Assembly (NCBI GenBank): GCA_002317245.1
Contig: DCIU01000091.1
Coordinates: 1-7,667, forward strand
Reading direction: 5' to 3'
DNA length: 7,667 nt
Source of the DNA: Lachnospiraceae bacterium UBA1718
GTDB lineage: Bacteria > Bacillota > Clostridia > Lachnospirales > Lachnospiraceae
Part shown: one piece after another, positions 1 to 4,862 of the stretch
Layout: the number at the start of each line of letters is the position of its first letter
How positions within the stretch are numbered: the first letter of the stretch is position 1
Program-made: the position numbers and the translations under genes
Notes under the pieces: generated by a model
Database searches by the model: none
What the model was told of the DNA's origin: nothing
What the model saw: only the letters and a program-made list of their open reading frames with translations

Positions 1-725
1 GAAATATTTAACTGCTCATTATTAGCATCAGTAATTCCATCAACATCGAGGATGTAATTACCATCATCATCTGTATCCTTAAGTGTGAACTTAACTGTAT
101 AGCTGTAACCAAGCTTATCGTAGATCATTAAGTTCATTGTCTTACCAGAAGTAGATGTAAGGTTAGTATCGTTCTTATCGATGATACCTGATACTGTAGC
201 CTTGCTTGTTGCTTCTGGTTCATATGTCATATTATCAGCGCTCATGATACGAAGTGCTGATACTGTATCCTGCTTGATATCTCCTGTAGAAGGATCTACC
301 TGCCAACCCATTACGTTATATCCGTTAGATGTCATGGCAAGGTTACCAAGGCCGTCAACGTAGAAGGAACCATCTCTTGTAAAGAAGTTGTTGGAACCAT
401 TAGATACTACGAAGAATGCAGATCCTGTTATTCTGATATCGAATGGATTGTTTGTTGTCTGTGAAGCACCCTGTGATGTAATTGCTGTATTAATAGCACC
501 AGTCTTAGAACCAAGACCGATCTGTCTAGCATTAATACCTGCAGTTCCTGTAGCTGCATTAGCACCTGATGCTGCCTGTGTTGTCTGATACATGAGTTCT
601 GAGAATGTAACTGACTGTGACTTATATGCTACTGTATTAACGTTAGCAATATTATTACCAATTACATCCATCTTAGTCTGGTGAGTCTTAAGACCTGCTA
701 CACCAGAGTACATTGATCTCATCAT
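1..725 (-). CDS. flgE: Flagellar hook protein FlgE (5' part, truncated by window edge)
   Basis: FlgE is the structural subunit of the flagellar hook, exported through the flagellar type III system and polymerised under the FlgD cap. The visible part is 241 codons plus 2 nt; the C-terminal portion lies beyond the left edge. The protein begins MMRSMYSGVAGLKTHQTKMD and continues with VIGNNIANVNTVAYK (about residues 21-35), the rod/hook family signature (FlgBB_rod, D0 helix). A second conserved block, NPFDIRITGSAFFVV (93-107) followed by FFTRDGSFYVDGLGNL (114-129), is the core shared by FlgE/FlgF/FlgG. Residues from about 165 on begin the hook-specific D1/D2 region. The start is the first of two adjacent ATGs (723-725): AGGAGG at 735-740 lies 9 nt upstream. 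The gene follows the TIGR02530-type gene after an 88-nt gap. Length past the edge and the C-terminal D0 helix cannot be judged. FlgE rather than FlgG is supported by its place directly after fliK-flgD. Confidence 0.95.
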   Translation of the reverse strand, partial: MMRSMYSGVAGLKTHQTKMDVIGNNIANVNTVAYKSQSVTFSELMYQTTQAASGANAATGTAGINARQIGLGSKTGAINTAITSQGASQTTNNPFDIRITGSAFFVVSNGSNNFFTRDGSFYVDGLGNLAMTSNGYNVMGWQVDPSTGDIKQDTVSALRIMSADNMTYEPEATSKATVSGIIDKNDTNLTSTSGKTMNLMIYDKLGYSYTVKFTLKDTDDDGNYILDVDGITDANNEQLNI

Positions 726-784
726 AAGATTTGCCCTCCTGAATGGTTAGGGCAGTGATTCGTTCGATTCCATCTGTCAGTCAG
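722..784 (-). other. Possible 20-codon leader ORF (CTG start) overlapping the flgE start
   Basis: In the 88-nt gap before flgE, a strong Shine-Dalgarno-like AAGGAGG (794-800) has no annotated start after it. Nine nt downstream is a CTG (782-784) that opens a 20-codon frame. Its TGA (722-724) overlaps the flgE start as ATGA, the usual geometry of translational coupling. CTG is a rare start, and the only ATG nearby (20 nt from the site) gives just eight codons, so this is speculative. The AAGGAGG could instead be a relic or an unused ribosome-binding element. Confidence 0.15.
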
Positions 785-789
785 GAATC
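766..789 (-). repeat. Inverted repeat (6-bp stem) in the flgE leader
   Basis: gattcc (766-771) and ggaatc (784-789) are perfect complements around a 12-nt loop, between the orphan AAGGAGG and the real flgE ribosome binding site. The same gattc word recurs at 758-762. There is no U-tract, so it is not a terminator. The stem is short and may be chance; if it forms in RNA it lies upstream of the flgE Shine-Dalgarno without covering it. Confidence 0.2.
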
Positions 790-793
790 TAAG

Positions 794-800
794 CCTCCTT
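794..800 (-). promoter_or_regulatory. Orphan Shine-Dalgarno sequence AAGGAGG in the flgE leader
   Basis: The minus strand reads AAGGAGG just after the TAG stop of the TIGR02530-type gene (814-816). The true flgE start has its own AGGAGG at 735-740, so this second site lies about 70 nt too far upstream to serve flgE. No ATG, GTG or TTG lies at usable spacing from it; the nearest candidate is the CTG at 782-784. Confidence 0.4.
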
Positions 801-813
801 GTGAGGTCCAGCT

Positions 814-1215
814 CTATACTATCACCGCTCCGTCAATATTTGTAAAAACCTGTTCGTTACTCTCTGTTGAATCCATTGCTGTGATTACTGTTCCGCTTGG
901 TACATTCACTATGAATGCCAGCTCATCCATAATCATTAATGAATCCTTAATGCCCTTCGCATCTGCACGTGTCACGCCATCCTGCAGCCTGTCTAACTGC
1001 GTATGGTCAAGAGTGATATCTCTTGTTGCCAGTCTGGCTGATGCATGCTTGCTGAACTTCAGTTCACTTCCCTGTGTACTTACATTGCCTATTCTATCCA
1101 GAACGCTCTGGAATGATGCATTGCCGGAAGTCTGAACTGTACGCTTATTTGATTCAGATAAGTACTGATCTTTTAGCTGTTCAATGGAAAGGAACTGATT
1201 ACTCTGTATATTCAT
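814..1215 (-). CDS. Conserved flagellar operon protein, TIGR02530-type (function unknown)
   Basis: A 133-residue soluble protein with no signal peptide or membrane segment. It matches, from memory, the 'flagellar operon protein' family (TIGR02530, 'flg_new') found between flgD and flgE in many Bacillota flagellar operons; no biochemical role is known to me. Visible conserved blocks are SFQSVLDRI (34-42), ELKFSKHASARLATRDI (51-67), a helical middle rich in charged residues (70-95), AFIVNVPSGTVITAMD (100-115) and EQVFTNIDGAVIV (121-133). The last two look like beta strands. The ATG start is well supported by GGAGG at 1223-1227 with 7-nt spacing. It follows flgD after 63 nt and precedes flgE by 88 nt, so a role in hook assembly or export of hook proteins is a contextual inference. 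Length agrees with the family, and the stop is TAG. Confidence 0.85.
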   Translation of the reverse strand: MNIQSNQFLSIEQLKDQYLSESNKRTVQTSGNASFQSVLDRIGNVSTQGSELKFSKHASARLATRDITLDHTQLDRLQDGVTRADAKGIKDSLMIMDELAFIVNVPSGTVITAMDSTESNEQVFTNIDGAVIV

Positions 1216-1230
1216 TCTCTTCCCTCCGGT

Positions 1231-1262
1231 TTGTTACATTAACCAACTATTAATTGTTACAT
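1231..1262. repeat. Perfect 9-bp direct repeat TTGTTACAT, 23 bp apart
   Basis: TTGTTACAT occurs at 1231-1239 and again at 1254-1262 in the 63-nt gap between flgD and the TIGR02530-type gene. The period is 23 bp, about two helical turns. The spacing would suit a dimeric DNA-binding protein, but no matching regulator is known to me, and an AT-rich intergenic region raises the chance of coincidence. Confidence 0.35.
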
Positions 1263-1283
1263 AATATATATCGACATATTATG
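1260..1283 (-). repeat. AT-rich hairpin overlapping the flgD stop codon
   Basis: CATAATAT (1260-1267) and ATATTATG (1276-1283) form a perfect 8-bp stem with an 8-nt loop. The stem includes the flgD TAA (1279-1281). No U-run follows on the minus strand, so it is not an intrinsic terminator. Only two of the eight pairs are G-C, making a weak RNA stem. Confidence 0.3.
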
Positions 1284-2019
1284 CTTTTTCTACACCATTA
1301 TTTGAAGAATCTTCTGAAGAATTATTAGTTTCTCCATTAGTCTCTGATTCCTTCATGGCTTCTGTCTTAGCTACATACCATTCTGCGTATGCATTGTATA
1401 CGCTAGTCTCATCATTTGAGAGGAATCCCTTCTGGTATGTTGTCATTCCACTATATGCTGATACAAGCTCACCAACCTGATCGTAATTGCTATCAAGAAG
1501 ACTTCCTACTGCTGGAAGCTTATTAATATAATTAACGATTGTATCTGCAAGCTTAACTCCAAGCGTATAGTCTGCGTCAGCTACTGTCTGAAGATTATCA
1601 AGTTCATATAGAGAACCATTTACTGACAGATATGCTGTGCTTCCAGAATATGTTACATAGTCAACAGTACCTTCAACCATTGTTGTATTGCCTGTAGAGC
1701 TCTTATCCTCAATATAGACATACTGTCCAACAAGACTTGATGCTCTCTGCATATCCATAGTAGAAGACATATTCTGCATCTCCTCAAGAGATGAGAATGT
1801 AGCAAGCTGTGAGATGTATTCTGTATTATCTGTTGGCTCCAGTGGATCCTGATACTGCATCTGAGTTACAAGTAACTGTAAGAATGCATCCTTATCAAGC
1901 GAACCGCCAGATTCCTTCTCTGCAGCAGTAACTGCCTTGGAAATATTAGATGATGCGGAACTTGCACTAATACCATTTTTTGCTATTACTCCATCAACTA
2001 CTGATGCTGTTACGCTCAT
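1279..2019 (-). CDS. flgD: Flagellar hook-capping protein FlgD, with extra C-terminal segment
   Basis: FlgD is the exported scaffold that caps the growing hook and allows FlgE subunits to add. The 246-residue product has a polar Ser/Ala-rich N-terminus (1-40), then the FlgD signature at about 45-84: FLQLLVTQ, QYQDPLEPTDNTEYISQL and ATFSSLEEMQNM. Residues 97-146 (GQYVYIEDKS to YELDNLQTV) resemble the tudor/SH3-like strand region of short FlgDs, without an obvious FnIII-like insertion as in enterobacterial FlgD. Residues about 155-222 form an extra segment with aromatic-rich helices (for example YNAYAEWYVAKTEAM), and 223-246 is a low-complexity Ser/Asn/Glu tail. The ATG start is supported by AGGAG at 2026-2030 with 6-nt spacing. 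fliK ends 20 nt upstream, so the two are cotranscribed. Family assignment rests on the N-terminal block; the role of the extension is unknown. Confidence 0.95.
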   Translation of the reverse strand: MSVTASVVDGVIAKNGISASSASSNISKAVTAAEKESGGSLDKDAFLQLLVTQMQYQDPLEPTDNTEYISQLATFSSLEEMQNMSSTMDMQRASSLVGQYVYIEDKSSTGNTTMVEGTVDYVTYSGSTAYLSVNGSLYELDNLQTVADADYTLGVKLADTIVNYINKLPAVGSLLDSNYDQVGELVSAYSGMTTYQKGFLSNDETSVYNAYAEWYVAKTEAMKESETNGETNNSSEDSSNNGVEKA

Positions 2020-2039
2020 ATTTTTCTCCTATCCTTAGT

Positions 2040-3437
2040 CTAAGCAAGATAATCAACTGTATTACCAGCTCTTGCCATCATGTCTGCTGTAACCTTATCT
2101 TCTTCGTCCATTTCGTCAAGATCATCCATGTCGCCAAGATTGATTCCACGTGTTCTTCTTCTCTTAGCTTCTGCCTCTCCCTGACTCTGGCCTCTCTCGC
2201 CTTCTTCATTGAGATTTCTCTCAAAAGCGTGGCTACTAACTGTTACTTCAACCGCTTCAACCTTGATGCCCTGCTCATTCATCTGTTCCTTAAGCTGAAC
2301 AACCTGTGCCTCAAGTGCCTGTCTTACCTGCTCATTCTGAGTAGTGAAGTTAGCTGTTATAACGCCGTCTCTTGCGATAACCTGAACCTTGATATTACCA
2401 AGTGATGCTGGATGCAGCTGCATCTCCATCTCTGTCATATCATCCTTCATTGTCATCTTGAGGTTGTTAGATACCTGATCTAAGATCTCCTCCATAGATG
2501 TTCCGGATGTGTATGAGAGTGGAACCTCATTAGCAATCTCCTGAACAGATTCTCTGATATTCTCTACAACCGACTGTGTGTAGCTAACATTGTCATTAGC
2601 CTTAGCATCCTGTCTGTTGTTCTCACGATTTGAGCTGCCCTGTCTGCTCTCATTCTTAGGAGCTTCAGTGCTCATCTCAGGTACGTAAGCTACCTGTGGT
2701 GCTGGATTAACATCAGTTGCCGAATCTTTTCCCATAGGGGCAAGTGTCTCTTCAGCTACTGGAGCCTTAATCTCTGCAACCTTAGTCTCAATAATTCCCT
2801 TAAGCTCATCTACCGGCATATCAAGCTCGGTTGCCAGATCTGCGACAAGCTTGTCACTAGTCTCCATAAGGGACTTAACATCTGCAAAAAGTTCTTCGTC
2901 GGTAATAATCTCACTTACGTCAGTTGCATCTGTAAGCTCTACAGCAAGCTTAGGAATTACAGTAGAATCAAGTACCTCTTCCTTAGCAAGACCAAGTGTC
3001 TCGATGGCTGATTCAACCTCTGCAACAGGAACCTCCAAGACTTCAGCGATGGTAGTTACCATACTTGCAACTATCTCAGCTACAGCTTCCATTACTTCTT
3101 CGTTAACTTCGCCATTGTCATCTGTCAGTGCGTCCTTAACTGCTGCAGTCTCCTCTGCCTCGGAAGTATCTTCCATCTTAGCAGTGTCTTCGCTCTTATT
3201 AGTCTCACAAACAGGCTTAGTCTCGCTTAACTTAGACTGGTCCTTGGTCTTAGGCTTAACAGTGTCAGCAGGCTTATCGTTATCACCAAGCTTGCTATTG
3301 TCCACTTCAGCCGTCTTACTTGTATTGGCCTTAAGAACGTCCGAGAAATCTGCAGTAGAAGTCTGGCTCTGATTAGTAGCTGTCTGTGGAATCAGGTCCT
3401 GCATAGGGCTAAATCCAGTTACTAAATTAGCTGTCAT
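2040..3437 (-). CDS. fliK: Flagellar hook-length control protein FliK
   Basis: FliK is secreted during hook growth as a ruler; its C-terminal domain interacts with FlhB and switches export from hook to filament substrates. The product is 465 residues. Residues 1-110 are polar, acidic and probably disordered. Residues about 115-225 contain a helical region with a degenerate internal repeat (130-147 and 201-218). A polar linker (230-285) leads to the FliK C-terminal domain at about 305-405, recognised by MQLHPASLGNIKVQVI (339-354), DGVITANFTTQNEQVRQAL (357-375) and LKEQMNEQGIKVEAVEV (382-398). The tail has a basic patch (KRRRTR, 425-430) then an acidic run. The ATG start is fixed by AAGGAGG at 3444-3450, 6 nt away. 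Stop is TAG, 20 nt before flgD. The 84-nt gap upstream carries a sigma-28-like promoter, so this gene may head a separately boosted hook subset of the operon. Confidence 0.95.
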   Translation of the reverse strand: MTANLVTGFSPMQDLIPQTATNQSQTSTADFSDVLKANTSKTAEVDNSKLGDNDKPADTVKPKTKDQSKLSETKPVCETNKSEDTAKMEDTSEAEETAAVKDALTDDNGEVNEEVMEAVAEIVASMVTTIAEVLEVPVAEVESAIETLGLAKEEVLDSTVIPKLAVELTDATDVSEIITDEELFADVKSLMETSDKLVADLATELDMPVDELKGIIETKVAEIKAPVAEETLAPMGKDSATDVNPAPQVAYVPEMSTEAPKNESRQGSSNRENNRQDAKANDNVSYTQSVVENIRESVQEIANEVPLSYTSGTSMEEILDQVSNNLKMTMKDDMTEMEMQLHPASLGNIKVQVIARDGVITANFTTQNEQVRQALEAQVVQLKEQMNEQGIKVEAVEVTVSSHAFERNLNEEGERGQSQGEAEAKRRRTRGINLGDMDDLDEMDEEDKVTADMMARAGNTVDYLA

Positions 3438-3443
3438 TCTTCT

Positions 3444-3450
3444 CCTCCTT
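3444..3450 (-). promoter_or_regulatory. Ribosome binding site of fliK (AAGGAGG)
   Basis: The minus strand reads AAGGAGG followed by AGAAGA and ATG (3435-3437), a near-ideal Shine-Dalgarno with 6-nt spacing. It lies just downstream of the 3460-3480 hairpin, so the hairpin leaves the site exposed. Confidence 0.85.
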
Positions 3451-3459
3451 TCTTCTGGG

Positions 3460-3480
3460 GACAGTATTACCCTTACTGTC
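3460..3480 (-). repeat. Perfect 7-bp stem-loop in the fliK leader
   Basis: On the minus strand GACAGTA (3480-3474) and TACTGTC (3466-3460) are perfect inverted copies around a 7-nt loop AGGGTAA. No U-tract follows, so it is not a terminator. If transcription starts from the sigma-28-like site upstream, the stem begins only a few nt from the 5' end of the mRNA. In that place it could stabilise the transcript (inference). It could also serve as a processing or DNA-level operator site. Confidence 0.45.
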
Positions 3481-3490
3481 TACATCAAAT

Positions 3491-3517
3491 ATATCGGAGG
3501 AGTGGGGGTAAATCTTA
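3491..3517 (-). promoter_or_regulatory. Predicted sigma-28 (FliA/SigD) promoter for fliK and downstream hook genes
   Basis: On the minus strand, TAAGATTT (3517-3510, -35) is followed by exactly 11 nt and TCCGATAT (3498-3491, -10). The flagellar sigma-28 consensus is TAAAGTTT-N11-GCCGATAA, and Bacillus SigD sites commonly end in CCGATAT. Each element matches the consensus at 6 of 8 positions, and the CCGATAT core is intact. The site begins 4 nt after the ylxF-like stop codon (3522-3524) and lies wholly in non-coding DNA. The expected start is near 3483-3486, giving a leader of about 46-49 nt before fliK. Transcription data were not available. Confidence 0.6.
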
Positions 3518-3521
3518 ACCC

Positions 3522-4409
3522 TTAATTGTCCGGATCCATGATTTTTGTAAGCTTGGCAGCAACCTCTTTATCCATGGCACCGAGTATCTTGCCTCGGTCC
3601 CCGGCTTCCATCTGCCAGAGTATCTTCGCAGCCAGATCCAAGTCGTCTGTCATGTTCTCGAAAATCTCCGCTGCCTGCTTAGGTTTCATATCCGAATATG
3701 CCTGGGCATAGTTCTTAATCTCTTCGTCTACCTGCTCCTGAACAATTACCTGCTTGTAGAGGGTCTCAGCAGTCGTAGGGTCCATTGACTCATAGTATTC
3801 CACATAAGCCTCTGCCCCTGGTCCATTCTGAGCATATACGACCTCATTATAGAATTCATTCTTAATTCTCTCGAATTCCACCTGCTTATCCTCGAAGGTC
3901 TGAAGTCTGCTTACCTCCTCAGAGAGGGATGATATCTGTTCGTCCTTGGCAGCGCTGTTAGCCTGGGTCTCCGCAAGCTCTGCCTGAAGGGCCTGAATCT
4001 CCTTAACTGCTTCCTTGAGAGATGAATAGCCTGTTACATCCACGTCATCAGCATCTCTGACTGCTGTCGAGGTCGAGCTGTCAGGAAGAATCTTATTAAC
4101 TACAGGCACATTCTTAAGAACTGGAGCGAGTACTCCCGAGCCGAAGCCTCCCACGTCAAGCTTAATAAGCGCACAAATAATAGCCAGCCATACAAGGACA
4201 ATGATAATTGTTGTGAAGATTACTGGCAGATTACTGCCATCATCCGCATCAATTCTAGCTTCCTCATCAGCTAACTCCTTGGCGCGCTTCTTGGCTTCCT
4301 TCTTTCTGGCCTTCTGGTCAGCCTTGTCTCGCTTCTGCTGCTCTTTAAATGCTTTTTTCTCTTCTTTTAAGTGGGCTAACTCCGCCGCACTATCATCATA
4401 ATCAGCCAT
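3522..4409 (-). CDS. ylxF: YlxF/MotE/FlbB-like membrane protein with MgtE-N-like repeats
   Basis: A 295-residue protein in the slot between fliJ and fliK held by ylxF in Bacillus. Residues 1-57 are an extremely charged Lys/Glu helix, probably cytoplasmic. One membrane span follows at about 62-82 (VIFTTIIIVLVWLAIICALI). After a linker, residues about 128-185 form a coiled coil (LKEAVKEIQALQAELAETQ and onward). The C-terminal 200-295 carries MgtE-N-like helical repeats marked by YESMDPTTAETLY (205-217), YSDMKPKQAAEIFENM (238-253), LAAKILWQMEAGDRGKIL (259-276) and AMDKEVAAKLTKIMDP (278-293). Known relatives include MotE, a chaperone for the periplasmic motility protein MotC in Sinorhizobium, and FlbB, a motor-collar protein in Borrelia. 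By the Lys/Arg-rich N-terminus the C-terminal domain should lie outside the membrane. The ATG start is supported by GGAG at 4416-4419 with 6-nt spacing, 12 nt after fliJ. A role in stator or motor assembly is inferred; the gene symbol rests on synteny plus architecture. Confidence 0.8.
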   Translation of the reverse strand: MADYDDSAAELAHLKEEKKAFKEQQKRDKADQKARKKEAKKRAKELADEEARIDADDGSNLPVIFTTIIIVLVWLAIICALIKLDVGGFGSGVLAPVLKNVPVVNKILPDSSTSTAVRDADDVDVTGYSSLKEAVKEIQALQAELAETQANSAAKDEQISSLSEEVSRLQTFEDKQVEFERIKNEFYNEVVYAQNGPGAEAYVEYYESMDPTTAETLYKQVIVQEQVDEEIKNYAQAYSDMKPKQAAEIFENMTDDLDLAAKILWQMEAGDRGKILGAMDKEVAAKLTKIMDPDN

Positions 4410-4421
4410 CTAAATCTCCAA

Positions 4422-4862
4422 TTACTTCCTACCATGTCGGTAACTTACTAATTCATCAACTTCCTTGCTCTCAGCAGCACTAAGCTCATGCTTGAATTCC
4501 TCGAAGGCATTCTCCTTGAGCTTCTCCTGAATCTTACGCTCCTGCATAGCTGTCTGAAGTCTCACTCTTGCTCTCTCAACATTCTCCCTGGCACGTTCAA
4601 CCGCGCCCTCCTGAACCTTTATCTGCTCCTTAAGATTATCAATCGCCCGGGTATTCTCCCTAAGCTCATTAATATCCAGGATATCCTCTCTCATCTGTCT
4701 GCCCCTTAACTCGTAATCCTCCTTACGGGCAATCAGGGTCGATAGCTTCTCCTCTTCTTCGTTTAGCACTGCCATGGCCGCTGCGAATGAGGTCTTGGCC
4801 TGGTCTTCCATCTTCAGTTTAACGTCTAAGACGTTCTGCATCTTATACAGGAACTTAGCCAT
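4422..4862 (-). CDS. fliJ: Flagellar export protein FliJ
   Basis: FliJ is the coiled-coil stalk of the flagellar export ATPase. It inserts into the FliI hexamer like the gamma subunit of F1 and links it to the export gate protein FlhA. The 146-residue product begins MAKFLYKMQNVLDVKLKMED, matching the family's 'F-x-L-Q-x-(L/V)-L-x-(V/I)-(K/R)' opening, and is almost entirely two long charged helices (about 5-60 and 65-138). The end ERKIQEKLKENAFEEFKHEL (108-127) followed by ESKEVDELVSYR (131-142) is also family-like. Length is normal (about 140-150). Its ATG (4860-4862) overlaps the fliI TAA by one base as TAATG, and there is no clear Shine-Dalgarno sequence upstream. Translation therefore probably relies on termination-reinitiation after fliI. 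Confidence 0.93.
   Translation of the reverse strand: MAKFLYKMQNVLDVKLKMEDQAKTSFAAAMAVLNEEEEKLSTLIARKEDYELRGRQMREDILDINELRENTRAIDNLKEQIKVQEGAVERARENVERARVRLQTAMQERKIQEKLKENAFEEFKHELSAAESKEVDELVSYRHGRK

Noticed and set aside
743..1135. 130-codon plus-strand open frame antisense to the TIGR02530-type gene
   Set aside because: No recognisable domain; the opposite strand encodes a conserved family protein with a good ribosome binding site.
1268..1275. GTCGATAT on the minus strand as a second sigma-28 -10 element near the flgD stop
   Set aside because: The sequence 11 nt upstream is a poor match to TAAAGTTT, and the -10 lacks the CCGAT core.
1260..1283. Hairpin at the flgD end as an intrinsic terminator
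   Set aside because: No U-run follows, the stem is AT-rich, and the next operon gene begins 45 nt later.
2851..3372. 173-codon plus-strand open frame antisense to fliK
   Set aside because: Product is Ser/Leu/Val-rich low complexity with no family features, a shadow of the acidic FliK N-terminal coding region; fliK is secure on the other strand.
3489..3516. SigA-type promoter reading of the pre-fliK gap (TTAAGA, 19-nt spacer, TATATT)
   Set aside because: Spacing is too long and the -35 is weak; the sigma-28 reading of the same bases fits better.
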